Assembly: GCF_039595935.1 (NCBI RefSeq)
Contig: NZ_JBCNKR010000006.1
Span: 1,770,001 to 1,834,000 of the forward strand
DNA: 64,000 bases
Origin: Flavobacterium sp.
GTDB lineage: Bacteria > Bacteroidota > Bacteroidia > Flavobacteriales > Flavobacteriaceae
Reading direction: 5' to 3'
Below are positions 19,621 through 28,814 of the stretch, piece by piece. Each line of letters starts with the position of its first letter. Position 1 is the first letter of the stretch. A model generated the notes under the pieces. That model did no database searches and was not told where the DNA came from. It saw only the letters and a list, made by a program, of their open reading frames with translations. A program made the translations under genes and the position numbers.

Positions 19621-22227
19621 ATGTGTTTAAAAATTAAAACTTCATACTTAATCCTATCACTTTTCCTCATCGGATTAAGCACAAAATTGTATGCGATAAA
19701 TCCAGAGAAATATGTAGTAAATCAGGCTTCCGCCGAAAACTTTCCTTTAGTTTCAAAAGGAAAAACAGCTTCGATTTGGGTTGACGACAAAGATTATGCA
19801 GGAGTTTTAAAAGTAACAGGACATTTAGAAAATGACATTTTTAACGTTTCAGATTTACATTCAAAAAGAATTAAAAAGATTTCAGAAGCAGAACATTTCG
19901 TGGTTATTATTGGAACACTTGGAAAAAGTGAACTTATAAATCAATTAGTCAAAAAAGGAAAAATTGATGCAGCCGAACTTCAGGGAAAATGGGAAAAATT
20001 TACCACACAAATTGTCGAAAATCCGTTTAAAGGAATTAAAAAAGCGTTGGTAATTGCAGGTTCAGATAAAAGAGGAACTATTTACGGAATCTATGAATTG
20101 TCTAATCAAATTGGAGTTTCGCCTTGGTATTATTGGGCAGATGTTCCAGTTAAGAAACAATCAGAATTACATGTTTTGCCCGGAATTCATTCGCAGGGAG
20201 AACCAAAAGTAAAATACAGAGGAATTTTTATAAATGATGAAGCTCCTGCACTTACAGGTTGGGCATTCGAGAAATTTGGCGGATTTAATTCGAAATTTTA
20301 CGACAAAGTTTTTGAATTAATTCTCCGAATGAAAGGCAATTATTTATGGCCGGCTATGTGGGGCAAAATGTTTTATGTTGAAGATCCAGAAAATGCTGTG
20401 TTAGCTGATGAATATGGAATTGTAATGGGAACTTCGCATCATGAACCGTTAACAAGAGCGCATGCCGAATGGGGAAAAGCAAACGGTAAATGGGATTTCA
20501 ATACCAATTCGGAAGCTTTGATTAAGTTTTGGAAAGACGGAATTAAACGAATGGAAAATAAAGAAACCATCGTAACGATCGGAATGCGTGGCGACGGCGA
20601 CGAACCCATGACAGAAGGAACGGCAATTGAATTATTAGAAAATATCGTAAAAAAGCAAAGAAATATTATTGCAGAAGTCACGAAAAAACCTACCGAAGAA
20701 ACTCCGCAAATGTGGGCGCTTTACAAAGAAGTTCAGGATTATTATGACAAGGGAATGACTGTTCCTGATGATGTTACACTTTTATTATGTGATGACAATT
20801 GGGGAAATATTCGCAAACTTCCAGAACTTAATTCGAAATCAAGAAAAGGCGGTTACGGTATTTATTATCATTACGATTATGTTGGCGGTCCGAGAAATTA
20901 CAAATGGATTAACACGAACCAAATCGAACGTGTTTGGGAACAAATGGATTTAGCGTATCAATATGGTATCGATAAAATCTGGATTGTAAATGTAGGCGAT
21001 ATCAAACCAATGGAATTTCCCATCGAGTTCTTTCTTGACATGGCGTGGAATCCTGAAAAGTTTAATGCTGAAAATCTACAAAATTATTATGTGAATTGGG
21101 CAAAAGAGAATTTTGACAATCAGTTTACAGATGAAATTGCTGAAATTTTGAAATTATACACAAAATACAATTCCCGAAGAAAACCCGAATTATTAGATGC
21201 TAAAACGTATAGTATCACCAATTATAACGAAGCAGATAAAGTTGTTGCAGATTATCAAAAATTGGTTGAAAAAGCCAATTCGATAAACAAAAAATTGAAA
21301 CCAGAGTATAAAGATGCTTTTTATCAGCTCGTTTTGTTTCCTGTTTTGGCGAGCTCGAATTTAAATGAATTGTATGTTGCAACGGCTAAAAATCACTTAT
21401 ATGCAGAACAAGGAAATCCGATTGCAAATGAGTATGCTGAAAAAGTAAAAATGTTATTTGAAAAAGATAGTCTGTTGACGAATTATTATCATACTAAAGT
21501 GGCGAATGGAAAATGGAATCACATGATGTCGCAAACGCATATTGGTTATGATAATTGGCAGCAGCCGGATAAAAATGTGATTCCGAAAACAAAGAAAATT
21601 GCGCCTGCAGTTCAAGCGGTAAAAGTGATTACCGCTGAAGAGATTTTAAAAAAAGAGACATCAATTAGTAAAAAACAAGATTTAGCTCAAGCTCATGGTT
21701 TTATTGAGAACGACGGTTATATTTCAATAGAAAGTAAAAATTATTCTAAAGCCATAAATTCAGATTTAGTAAAATGGACGATAATTCTGAATCTTGGTAA
21801 AACAGATTCTGGAATAACAATCAAACCTTCAAATATTCAGCCGATTGAAATTTCAGAACAATCTCCAAGATTAGATTACAATGTTCATTTTTTTAGTAAA
21901 GGAAAAATAAAAGTATACGCTTATTTTTCGCCAACAATCAATTTTAAAAAAGATGACGGATTAAAATACGGAATTGCTTTTGATAATGAAAAACCGCAAA
22001 TAATGAACCTTAACGCAGATTCATCCGAAAAAGCCTGGGCAGAATCTGTTGCGAATAATATTAAAATAATAACATCAACGCATCAAATTGAAAAAGCAGG
22101 AAATCATGTTTTAAAATTTTATGCCGTAGATCCGGCTTTGGTGCTTCAGAAAATTGTAATTGAAACCGAAGAGGGAAAAGTTTTGGAGTCGTATTTGGGT
22201 CCGCCGGAGAGTTTTAGGAAGGAATAA
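19621..22227 (+). CDS. GH115 xylan alpha-1,2-glucuronidase
   Basis: This 868-residue enzyme has a signal peptide (about 25 residues, ending near LYAIN). The N-terminal domain leads into GH115 signature segments: AGSDKRGTIYGIYELS, GVSPWYYWADVPV, RGIFINDEAPALTGWA, KGNYLWPAMWG and MGTSHHEPLTRA. A C-terminal beta-sandwich region spans roughly 690-868. GH115 enzymes remove (methyl)glucuronic acid from internal as well as terminal xylose residues of polymeric or oligomeric xylan, complementing GH67. It lies between the uronate genes and a GH10 xylanase, all on one strand. Catalytic residues are not assigned here. Confidence 0.94.
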   Translation: MCLKIKTSYLILSLFLIGLSTKLYAINPEKYVVNQASAENFPLVSKGKTASIWVDDKDYAGVLKVTGHLENDIFNVSDLHSKRIKKISEAEHFVVIIGTLGKSELINQLVKKGKIDAAELQGKWEKFTTQIVENPFKGIKKALVIAGSDKRGTIYGIYELSNQIGVSPWYYWADVPVKKQSELHVLPGIHSQGEPKVKYRGIFINDEAPALTGWAFEKFGGFNSKFYDKVFELILRMKGNYLWPAMWGKMFYVEDPENAVLADEYGIVMGTSHHEPLTRAHAEWGKANGKWDFNTNSEALIKFWKDGIKRMENKETIVTIGMRGDGDEPMTEGTAIELLENIVKKQRNIIAEVTKKPTEETPQMWALYKEVQDYYDKGMTVPDDVTLLLCDDNWGNIRKLPELNSKSRKGGYGIYYHYDYVGGPRNYKWINTNQIERVWEQMDLAYQYGIDKIWIVNVGDIKPMEFPIEFFLDMAWNPEKFNAENLQNYYVNWAKENFDNQFTDEIAEILKLYTKYNSRRKPELLDAKTYSITNYNEADKVVADYQKLVEKANSINKKLKPEYKDAFYQLVLFPVLASSNLNELYVATAKNHLYAEQGNPIANEYAEKVKMLFEKDSLLTNYYHTKVANGKWNHMMSQTHIGYDNWQQPDKNVIPKTKKIAPAVQAVKVITAEEILKKETSISKKQDLAQAHGFIENDGYISIESKNYSKAINSDLVKWTIILNLGKTDSGITIKPSNIQPIEISEQSPRLDYNVHFFSKGKIKVYAYFSPTINFKKDDGLKYGIAFDNEKPQIMNLNADSSEKAWAESVANNIKIITSTHQIEKAGNHVLKFYAVDPALVLQKIVIETEEGKVLESYLGPPESFRKE

Positions 22228-22240
22228 TTATTACGAGTTC

Positions 22241-22272
22241 AGACCTGACAGGTTTTTAAAACCTGTCAGGTC
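22241..22272. repeat. Palindromic repeat (CCTGACAGG family), copy 1
   Basis: An almost perfect 16-bp palindrome: AGACCTGACAGGTTTT followed by its inverted copy. It lies between GH115 and GH10 and recurs at 30160-30193 with one change. It may act as a transcript-stabilising or terminating hairpin. Confidence 0.9.
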
Positions 22273-22312
22273 TTTGAGAAAGAAAAACAATTAACTATTT
22301 AAACCAAAAGAT

Positions 22313-23422
22313 ATGAAATTTATAAAACCTTATTTATTTGCCGTCACGAGCTTGCTGACCATAAGCTGTACTTCGCAAAAAGAAACCGCATCGTTAAAAG
22401 ACGCTTATAAAAATGATTTCTACATCGGAACCGCTTTAAGTGCTGAGCAAATCGAAGAAAAAAACAAAAAAGAAGATTCTCTGATTCGAAAAGAATTTAA
22501 TGCAATTACGCCGGAAAACATTATGAAATCAATGTTTACACATCCGCAAAAGGATAAATACGATTTTGCTTTATCAGATAAATTTGTGGCGTATGGTGAG
22601 AAAAATAAAATGTTTATTCACGGACATACTTTAATCTGGCATAGTCAATTAGCGCCATGGATGGAAAAAATTGCCGACAGCACAGAAATGAAAGCGTTTA
22701 TGAAAGATCATATCACGACAATAGTTTCTAAATACAAAGGCAGAATCAATTCGTGGGATGTTGTAAATGAAGCTTTAAACGAAGACGGAACTTTGAGACA
22801 ATCCATTTTTTTGAAAACACTTGGCGAAAAATATCTGGTTGATGCTTTCAAACTGGCAGAAAAAGCTGACCCAAAAGTGGAGTTATATTACAACGATTAT
22901 AATATCGAAGAAACCGCAAAAAGAGCAGGAGCAATTGCTTTAATCAAAAAAATAAAAGCAGAAGGAGGAAAAGTTGACGGCGTTGGCATTCAGGGACACT
23001 GGCGATTGCAAAGTCCATCGATTGAAGAAATTGAAAAAAGTATTTTAGAATATTCGGCATTAGGAATTAAAGTTGCTTTTACAGAATTGGATATTACCGT
23101 TTTACCAAATCCGTGGGATTTAAAAGGAGCAGATGTAAACCAGAATTTTGAAGGAAGCGAAAAAATGAATCCGTATCCAAAAGCGTTGCCGGATTCTATT
23201 CAAAACAAACTTGCAGAACGTTATGAATCGATTTTTAAGCTATTTTTAAAACATAAAGATAAAATCAGCAGAGTTACATTTTGGGGTGTTCATGACGGAC
23301 AATCGTGGCTGAACGACTGGCCGATAAAAGGCAGAACCAATTATCCGCTTCCGTTTGATAAGCAATTAAAACATAAACCAGCTTACGACAGTATCTTAAA
23401 GTTGAAAGAAAGTAAAGAATAA
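22313..23422 (+). CDS. GH10 endo-beta-1,4-xylanase lipoprotein
   Basis: The 369-residue protein has a lipoprotein signal with Cys19 (LLTISC) and a single complete GH10 barrel. Key features are ITPENIMKSM (substrate-binding strand), HGHTLIWHSQ, general acid/base Glu153 in WDVVNEAL, and nucleophile Glu258 in FTELDIT. GH10 enzymes cut the xylan backbone and tolerate side groups. The lipid anchor and lack of binding modules suggest action on oligosaccharides in the periplasm, while the larger modular GH10 at 38087 would work on polymer at the surface. That split is inferred. Confidence 0.95.
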   Translation: MKFIKPYLFAVTSLLTISCTSQKETASLKDAYKNDFYIGTALSAEQIEEKNKKEDSLIRKEFNAITPENIMKSMFTHPQKDKYDFALSDKFVAYGEKNKMFIHGHTLIWHSQLAPWMEKIADSTEMKAFMKDHITTIVSKYKGRINSWDVVNEALNEDGTLRQSIFLKTLGEKYLVDAFKLAEKADPKVELYYNDYNIEETAKRAGAIALIKKIKAEGGKVDGVGIQGHWRLQSPSIEEIEKSILEYSALGIKVAFTELDITVLPNPWDLKGADVNQNFEGSEKMNPYPKALPDSIQNKLAERYESIFKLFLKHKDKISRVTFWGVHDGQSWLNDWPIKGRTNYPLPFDKQLKHKPAYDSILKLKESKE

Positions 23423-23458
23423 ACAGCGAAAACAACTCATTATTAGCTAATTTAATAA

Positions 23459-23468
23459 CAATCGGTTG
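23459..23468 (-). promoter_or_regulatory. Putative LacI-type operator, distal site upstream of symporter
   Basis: CAACCGATTG in reverse orientation (CAATCGGTTG on the plus strand). It is 78 bp upstream of a second copy. The candidate -7 element lies between the two. Confidence 0.72.
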
Positions 23469-23499
23469 TGAAATGAAAAATAACTTAAATAAAGTAAAC

Positions 23500-23507
23500 T
23501 AAATTTG
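23500..23507 (+). promoter_or_regulatory. Candidate -7 element (TAAATTTG) of the symporter unit
   Basis: It matches TAnnTTTG and sits between two CAACCGATTG sites (23459 and 23537), an arrangement that would let a regulator occlude or loop the promoter. No convincing -33 box is seen. Confidence 0.4.
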
Positions 23508-23536
23508 CATAATATGTTTTTTTGTATAATTTTACA

Positions 23537-23546
23537 CAACCGATTG
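23537..23546 (+). promoter_or_regulatory. Putative LacI-type operator, proximal site upstream of symporter
   Basis: An exact CAACCGATTG about 30 bp downstream of a candidate -7 element and 137 nt before the symporter start. Confidence 0.74.
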
Positions 23547-23562
23547 TTTTGATTGCAATCTA

Positions 23563-23655
23563 CTTTCCTGTAAGGTTTCCAAAACCTTGTAGGTATATTT
23601 GAGAATTATTGTAAAAATAATTAAAACCTACAAGGTTTTGGAAACCTTGCAGGAC
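23563..23655. repeat. Palindromic repeat (CCTGCAAGGTTTCCAAAACC family), copy 1
   Basis: TTTCCTGTAAGGTTTCC at the left faces GGAAACCTTGCAGGA at the right. Inside these, CAAAACCTTGTAGGT faces ACCTACAAGGTTTTG. A similar element lies at 63557-63646. It would fold into a long hairpin in the symporter leader. Confidence 0.85.
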
Positions 23656-23682
23656 TAAAACTATCTAACCACAAAGCCACCA

Positions 23683-25116
23683 ATGAGTAACATTTCACAA
23701 AAATTATCCATTAAAGAAAAAATTGGATACAGCTTAGGAGACTTAGCCGCAAATCTGGTTTTTCAGACTTTGATGACCTATCTGGCGTATTTCTACACCG
23801 ATATTTACGGATTATCGCCAACAGATTCTTCCATCATCATGTTGATTGTTGGATTAATTGCCGCTTTTATTTTTAATCCGATCATTGGGGTTTTGGCAGA
23901 CAGAACCAGTACAAAATGGGGAAAATTCAGACCGTGGATTTTATTGACTGCAATTCCGCTTGGAGTAGTGGCATTATTAGCCTTTTCAACTCCCGATTTC
24001 TCGTATAAAGGAAAAGTAATTTATGCTGTTGTAACGTATACTTTATTACTTCTTTTTTATGCCGGAAACAATCTGCCGTATTCTGCTTTAAGTGGTGTTA
24101 TTACAGGCGATATGGGCGAAAGAAACAGTATGTCATCCTATCGATTTGTAGCGGTGATGTTTGCTCAGTTTTTCGTTCAGGTTTTTATGCTTGGCATTAT
24201 TAAAAGTGCCGGAAACGGAGATAAAGCAGTCGGAATTGAAAAAGTAATGACAGCCTTGGCGATTATAGGCACTATTATGCTTTTAATTACATTTTTAACT
24301 ACGAAAGAAAGGATCATTCCAAAACCAGAACAAAAGTCAAGTGTCAAAGAAGACTTAAGCGATTTAATAAAAAACAGACCCTGGATAATCATGCTTTCAC
24401 TTACGACGTTGGTTTTTGTGACTTTGGCAATGAAAGGCGGCTCGTATGTATATTATTTTGAGAATTATGTTGATAAGAATAAATTGGCAATTTTCATTCA
24501 GCCTATTTTGGATTTTCTAACCAATATCGGATTGAATCATTTTGGAAATGATCCTGTTTCAGCAGGTTTTGGTTTATTCAATGCGGGCGGAATTATTTTT
24601 ATGATTGTTGGTATTACATTGTCTAAAAACTTGGCCGACAAATACGGAAAAAGAAATGTTTTTCGCCTGTTTTTATTCATATCAACTTTATTCATTATCG
24701 CTTTTTATTTCTTTCCGTCAACATCAATAGGATTGATATTTTTCTCCCAAATCTTACACGGATTTTTCTACGGAATCACAATTCCAATTCTTTGGGCAAT
24801 GATTGCCGATGTTGCCGATTATTCAGAATGGCTCAACAATCGTCGTGCAACAGCAATTATATTTTCAGCAATGATGGTTGGGCTAAAAACGGGATTAAGT
24901 ATTGGAGGCGCTTTAACCACTTTATTTTTGGGCTATTTCCATTATATTCCAAATTCACCAGCTCAGTCAGAAACAGCTGTAAACGGCATCAAATTACTAG
25001 TAAGTATTTTCCCTGCAATCCCTTTTTTAATTGGAGCCGGATTGCTGTTTTTCTATAAAATCAACAAAGAAATGGAAGTGCAGATCGAAACAGAACTAAA
25101 AGAAAGAAGAACTTAA
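23683..25116 (+). CDS. GPH-family sugar:cation symporter (MFS), likely xylo-oligosaccharide/uronide importer
   Basis: The 477-residue integral membrane protein has about twelve membrane spans. The N-terminal motif KIGYSLGDLAANLVFQTLM and the loop GVLADRTSTKWGKFRPWIL are characteristic of glycoside-pentoside-hexuronide:cation symporters (MelB/XynT-like). It should carry xylo-oligosaccharides, xylosides or glucuronides across the inner membrane using a cation gradient. The GH43 directly downstream lacks a signal peptide, which suggests imported oligosaccharides are split in the cytoplasm. The gene is preceded by two putative LacI operators. Confidence 0.9.
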   Translation: MSNISQKLSIKEKIGYSLGDLAANLVFQTLMTYLAYFYTDIYGLSPTDSSIIMLIVGLIAAFIFNPIIGVLADRTSTKWGKFRPWILLTAIPLGVVALLAFSTPDFSYKGKVIYAVVTYTLLLLFYAGNNLPYSALSGVITGDMGERNSMSSYRFVAVMFAQFFVQVFMLGIIKSAGNGDKAVGIEKVMTALAIIGTIMLLITFLTTKERIIPKPEQKSSVKEDLSDLIKNRPWIIMLSLTTLVFVTLAMKGGSYVYYFENYVDKNKLAIFIQPILDFLTNIGLNHFGNDPVSAGFGLFNAGGIIFMIVGITLSKNLADKYGKRNVFRLFLFISTLFIIAFYFFPSTSIGLIFFSQILHGFFYGITIPILWAMIADVADYSEWLNNRRATAIIFSAMMVGLKTGLSIGGALTTLFLGYFHYIPNSPAQSETAVNGIKLLVSIFPAIPFLIGAGLLFFYKINKEMEVQIETELKERRT

Positions 25117-25138
25117 TTATTTAAAACAAAATATTACT

Positions 25139-26173
25139 ATGCCTGAAGATAGCATTGAACACATTAATTTTGAGGAAATTAATGACCTGGCGATTTCGAA
25201 GCCTTTAGTATCCCATATTTACACAGCCGATCCTTCGGCGCATGTATTCAACGGGAAAATTTACATTTATCCGTCGCACGACATAGATGCGGGAATTCCG
25301 TTTAATGACAATGGAGATCATTTCGGGATGGAAGATTATCACGTTTTTTCGATGGAAACTATAACTTCTGAAGTGGTTGATAATGGAGTAGCGCTTCATG
25401 TAAAAGATGTAACATGGGCCGAAAAGCAAATGTGGGCACCGGATGCAGCACATAAAAACGGAAAGTATTATTTGTATTTCCCTGCCAAACGAGCTAACGG
25501 AATTTTCCAGATTGGCGTTGCAGTAGGAGATGCGCCAGAAGGACCATTTGTGCCTCAGCCCGACGCTATAAAAGGAAGTTACAGCATTGATCCTGCGGTT
25601 TTTGAAGATGAAGACGGTAAACACTATATTTATTTTGGCGGAATCTGGGGCGGACAGCTTCAAAAATACCGTAACAATAAATACGATGAAAACAATGCAG
25701 AACCTTTAGCGGGAGAAAAAGCTCTGGGGCCAATTGTAGCTTTACTTCGTGATGATATGCTTGAATTTGCCGAAGAACCAAGAGAAATCCAGATTTTGGA
25801 TGAAAAAGGAAATGTGCTTTTGGCAGATGATAATAACCGTCGTTTTTTTGAAGCTTCGTGGGTTCATAAATACAACGGAAAATATTATTTCTCTTATTCA
25901 ACAGGCGACACGCATTTTATTTGTTATGCTATTGGCGACAATCCGTATGGACCGTTTACGTATCAGGGAAGAATTTTAAATCCTGTTATTGGCTGGACAT
26001 CGCATCATTCAATTTGTGAAGTCGAAGGCGAATGGTATTTGTTTTATCACGATTCGAGTTTGTCAAAAGGCGTAACGCATTTGCGAAGCATGAAAGTAAC
26101 TAAAATTGATTATTTAGAAGATGGTTCTATTATAACGATTGACCCTTACGGAATAAGAAGATTAATAGATTAA
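25139..26173 (+). CDS. Cytoplasmic GH43 beta-xylosidase / arabinofuranosidase
   Basis: The 344-residue five-bladed propeller enzyme has no signal peptide. Catalytic candidates are base Asp31 (IYTADPSAHV), transition-state modulator Asp151 (YSIDPAVF) and acid Glu238 (RRFFEASWVHKY). YTADPSAHVFNGKIYIYPSHD-like sequences are typical of GH43 subfamily 1, whose studied members include beta-xylosidases, often with arabinofuranosidase activity. It starts 22 nt after the symporter, so import and intracellular hydrolysis of xylo-oligosaccharides are coupled. Xylose would then be used by xylA/xylB downstream. Confidence 0.92.
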   Translation: MPEDSIEHINFEEINDLAISKPLVSHIYTADPSAHVFNGKIYIYPSHDIDAGIPFNDNGDHFGMEDYHVFSMETITSEVVDNGVALHVKDVTWAEKQMWAPDAAHKNGKYYLYFPAKRANGIFQIGVAVGDAPEGPFVPQPDAIKGSYSIDPAVFEDEDGKHYIYFGGIWGGQLQKYRNNKYDENNAEPLAGEKALGPIVALLRDDMLEFAEEPREIQILDEKGNVLLADDNNRRFFEASWVHKYNGKYYFSYSTGDTHFICYAIGDNPYGPFTYQGRILNPVIGWTSHHSICEVEGEWYLFYHDSSLSKGVTHLRSMKVTKIDYLEDGSIITIDPYGIRRLID

Positions 26174-26193
26174 AAAAAATTTGCTGAAAAATA

Positions 26194-26203
26194 CAATCGG
26201 TTG
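26194..26203 (-). promoter_or_regulatory. Putative LacI-type operator upstream of the GntR-xylB-xylA unit
   Basis: CAACCGATTG in reverse orientation (CAATCGGTTG on plus), 107 nt before the GntR-type regulator gene. It puts the pentose-catabolic operon in the same putative regulon. Confidence 0.72.
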
Positions 26204-26310
26204 TGTTAGTTAATTCAAACAGAATAAAAAGATAACAATTTTTAATGTAAAAGTATTTTTTTATACCATACAATTATTTACTTTAGCATAACAGAACGGA
26301 ACAGAATAGT

Positions 26311-27318
26311 ATGCTAAAAGAAGAAGAAAAATTTGAGTTTATAATCAATCACGAAAGTGATATTCCGAAGTACCAGCAGTTGGTTGATGGAATTACAAAT
26401 GCCATTGCAGAGAATATTTTACAAAAAGGAGATTTACTTCCGTCAGTAAATATAATCTGCAAAACATATCAGCTTTCGAGAGACACGGTTTTTAAGGCGT
26501 ATACGATTTTAAAAGACCAAAATACGATTGAATCTGTACCGAATAAAGGTTATTATGTGGCGGGCGAAACAAGGAAAGTGCTTTTGGTTTTAGACACTTT
26601 TAAGGCTTATAAAGAAGTTTTGTACCACTCGTTTGTGAATAATCTGCCGGATAATGTAATTACTGATGTGCAGTTTCATCATTATAATATCGATGTTTTT
26701 AAAACGATCATCAACAACGGAATCGGGAAGTATTACAAATACGTGGTGATGAATTTTGATCATAAAGATATTGCTCCAGCCTTATCGGCGATTTCAAAAG
26801 ATAAACTGCTTTTGATAGATTGGAATATTCAGGCAGATAAAAGCTATAATTATGTTTTTCAGGATTTTGGAAAAGCGTTTTATGAGTCATTGACAGAGGC
26901 GGCTGATTTGTTTAAGAAGTATAAAAAGATACAATTTGTATATCCGGATTTTACGAATCATCCGTGGGAAACGGTAGAATATTTTAAGAAATTCTGTGCT
27001 GATTTTGGTTTTGAATATGATCTGATTACAGACCCGAAAAAGTTCAATATCGAAAAAGGAATTGCTTATATCAGTGTAAGTGACAGGATTTTAGGCTACT
27101 TTTTGGAACAGTGCAAAGACAAAGATTATGAACCCGGAAAAGATGTTGGTTTTTTGTCGTACAACGAAACGCCAATGAAGAAATTTATTTATAAAGGAAT
27201 TTCAGTTGTTTCAACTGATTTTAAAGAATTAGGAACCAAAGCAGCGGCATTTATTACACATGACGAAGAAACGAAGTGTTATGTGCCGACAAAATTAATA
27301 ATAAGAGAATCATTATAG
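26311..27318 (+). CDS. GntR-type regulator with periplasmic-binding-like effector domain
   Basis: The 335-residue protein has a GntR winged helix at the N-terminus (about 15-85: IPKYQQLVDGITNAIAENIL, GDLLPSVNIICKTYQLSRDT, SVPNKGYYV). A LacI/periplasmic-binding-protein-like sensing domain (about 88-330) follows. This layout resembles AraR of Firmicutes, a pentose-responsive regulator. The xylB start codon is separated from its stop by one nucleotide, so it is co-transcribed with xylB and xylA and probably controls them in response to xylose or a related sugar. Confidence 0.88.
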   Translation: MLKEEEKFEFIINHESDIPKYQQLVDGITNAIAENILQKGDLLPSVNIICKTYQLSRDTVFKAYTILKDQNTIESVPNKGYYVAGETRKVLLVLDTFKAYKEVLYHSFVNNLPDNVITDVQFHHYNIDVFKTIINNGIGKYYKYVVMNFDHKDIAPALSAISKDKLLLIDWNIQADKSYNYVFQDFGKAFYESLTEAADLFKKYKKIQFVYPDFTNHPWETVEYFKKFCADFGFEYDLITDPKKFNIEKGIAYISVSDRILGYFLEQCKDKDYEPGKDVGFLSYNETPMKKFIYKGISVVSTDFKELGTKAAAFITHDEETKCYVPTKLIIRESL

Positions 27319-27319
27319 T

Positions 27320-28801
27320 ATGTATTATATCGGTTATGATATTGGAAGTTCTTCTGTCAAGGCAGCCTTGGTAGAAGCAGAAACGGGAAAAAAAGTAATC
27401 GTTTTGAATGAACCTCAAAACGAAATGGAAATCCTTTCGATTCACCCGGATTGGGCAGAGCAGGATCCTGAAATCTGGTGGCAGCACATTTGTACCGCAA
27501 CGAAAAGAGCGATTAAAGAAGCTAATATCGACGCCTCTAAAATTCAGGGAATTGGTATTTCGTATCAAATGCACGGATTGGTGATTGTTGACAAAGAAGG
27601 CGTTCCATTACGAAATTCTATTATTTGGTGCGACAGCCGTGCAGTTGAAATTGGGAATACCGCTTTCGCCGAAATTGGAGAAGAGAAATGTATGTCACAT
27701 TTATTGAATTCGCCAGGAAATTTTACAGCTTCGAAATTAAAATGGGTGAAAGAAAACGAACCCGAAGTTTACAATAAAATTGATAAATACATGCTTCCGG
27801 GTGATTATATCGCTTTGAAATTAACAGGCGAAGTAACGACAACTAAAAATGGTTTGTCTGAAGGAATGCTTTGGGATTATAAAGAAAATAAAGTAGCCGA
27901 TTGGCTTTTAGAATATTACGAAATTGATACATCATTAACTCCAAAAATTGTAGAAAATTTCACGAATCAAGGTTTTGTCACTGAAAAAGCTTCACAAGAA
28001 TCTGGTCTTCCGGTGGGAATTCCGATTGTTTACAGAGCGGGAGATCAGCCTAATAATGCGCTTTCATTAAATGTATTAAATCCGGGAGAAGTGGCGGCTA
28101 CGGGCGGAACTTCGGGAGTGTTTTATGCAATAAGCGAAATGTCATCTGGAAAAAGTACAAGAGTAAACAATTTCGTTCACGTAAACTACGAATTGGAAAC
28201 GCCAAGAGTTGGTAAACTTTTAAATATTAATGGAGCAGGAATTCAGTACAGATGGCTTCGTAACAATATGGGGAACGAAAGTTACGAAGTAATGAATGAA
28301 AAAGCTTCTAATATTGAAATTGGTTCAGAAGGCGTTGTTGTGATTCCGTTTGGGAATGGCGCTGAGCGTATGTTCAATAATAAAAATATCGGAACTCATT
28401 TTTTAAATCTGAATTTAAATATTCATAATAGTGCGCATTTGTTTAGAGCTTCTCTTGAAGGAATTGCTTTTTCGTTTGTGTACGGAATGGAATGTTTGAA
28501 AGATGATAATGCGACGATTAATGTAATTAGAGCCGGAAATGATAATCTTTTCCGTTCGGAGATTTTTTCAAATACTGTGGCAACTTTAATCGGTCATGAA
28601 ATTGAAATTTACAATACAACGGGAGCTGTCGGAGCAGCGAGAGCAGTTGGTTTAAAAGATGGTGATTACAGCAAATTTGGGGCAAATGTGAGTGACAACG
28701 ACCACGTAATGACGTTTTTACCACTTCACAACAAAGAGCCTTATGAAACGGCTTATAAAAAATGGAAACAAGAATTAGAATTAATATTAACAAACAAATA
28801 A
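27320..28801 (+). CDS. xylB: Xylulokinase
   Basis: The 493-residue FGGY-family sugar kinase begins with the phosphate loop YIGYDIGSSSVKAALV. Further motifs are HPDWAEQDPEIWW, GIGISYQMHGLVIVD, NSIIWCDSRA, GDYIALKLTGE and, in the second half, ATGGTSGVFYA and GNGAERM. It phosphorylates D-xylulose to xylulose 5-phosphate in the cytoplasm. It is tightly linked to the GntR regulator upstream and to xylA downstream (13-nt gap), completing the isomerase pathway. Confidence 0.95.
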   Translation: MYYIGYDIGSSSVKAALVEAETGKKVIVLNEPQNEMEILSIHPDWAEQDPEIWWQHICTATKRAIKEANIDASKIQGIGISYQMHGLVIVDKEGVPLRNSIIWCDSRAVEIGNTAFAEIGEEKCMSHLLNSPGNFTASKLKWVKENEPEVYNKIDKYMLPGDYIALKLTGEVTTTKNGLSEGMLWDYKENKVADWLLEYYEIDTSLTPKIVENFTNQGFVTEKASQESGLPVGIPIVYRAGDQPNNALSLNVLNPGEVAATGGTSGVFYAISEMSSGKSTRVNNFVHVNYELETPRVGKLLNINGAGIQYRWLRNNMGNESYEVMNEKASNIEIGSEGVVVIPFGNGAERMFNNKNIGTHFLNLNLNIHNSAHLFRASLEGIAFSFVYGMECLKDDNATINVIRAGNDNLFRSEIFSNTVATLIGHEIEIYNTTGAVGAARAVGLKDGDYSKFGANVSDNDHVMTFLPLHNKEPYETAYKKWKQELELILTNK

Positions 28802-28814
28802 AAAAATAAATAAA

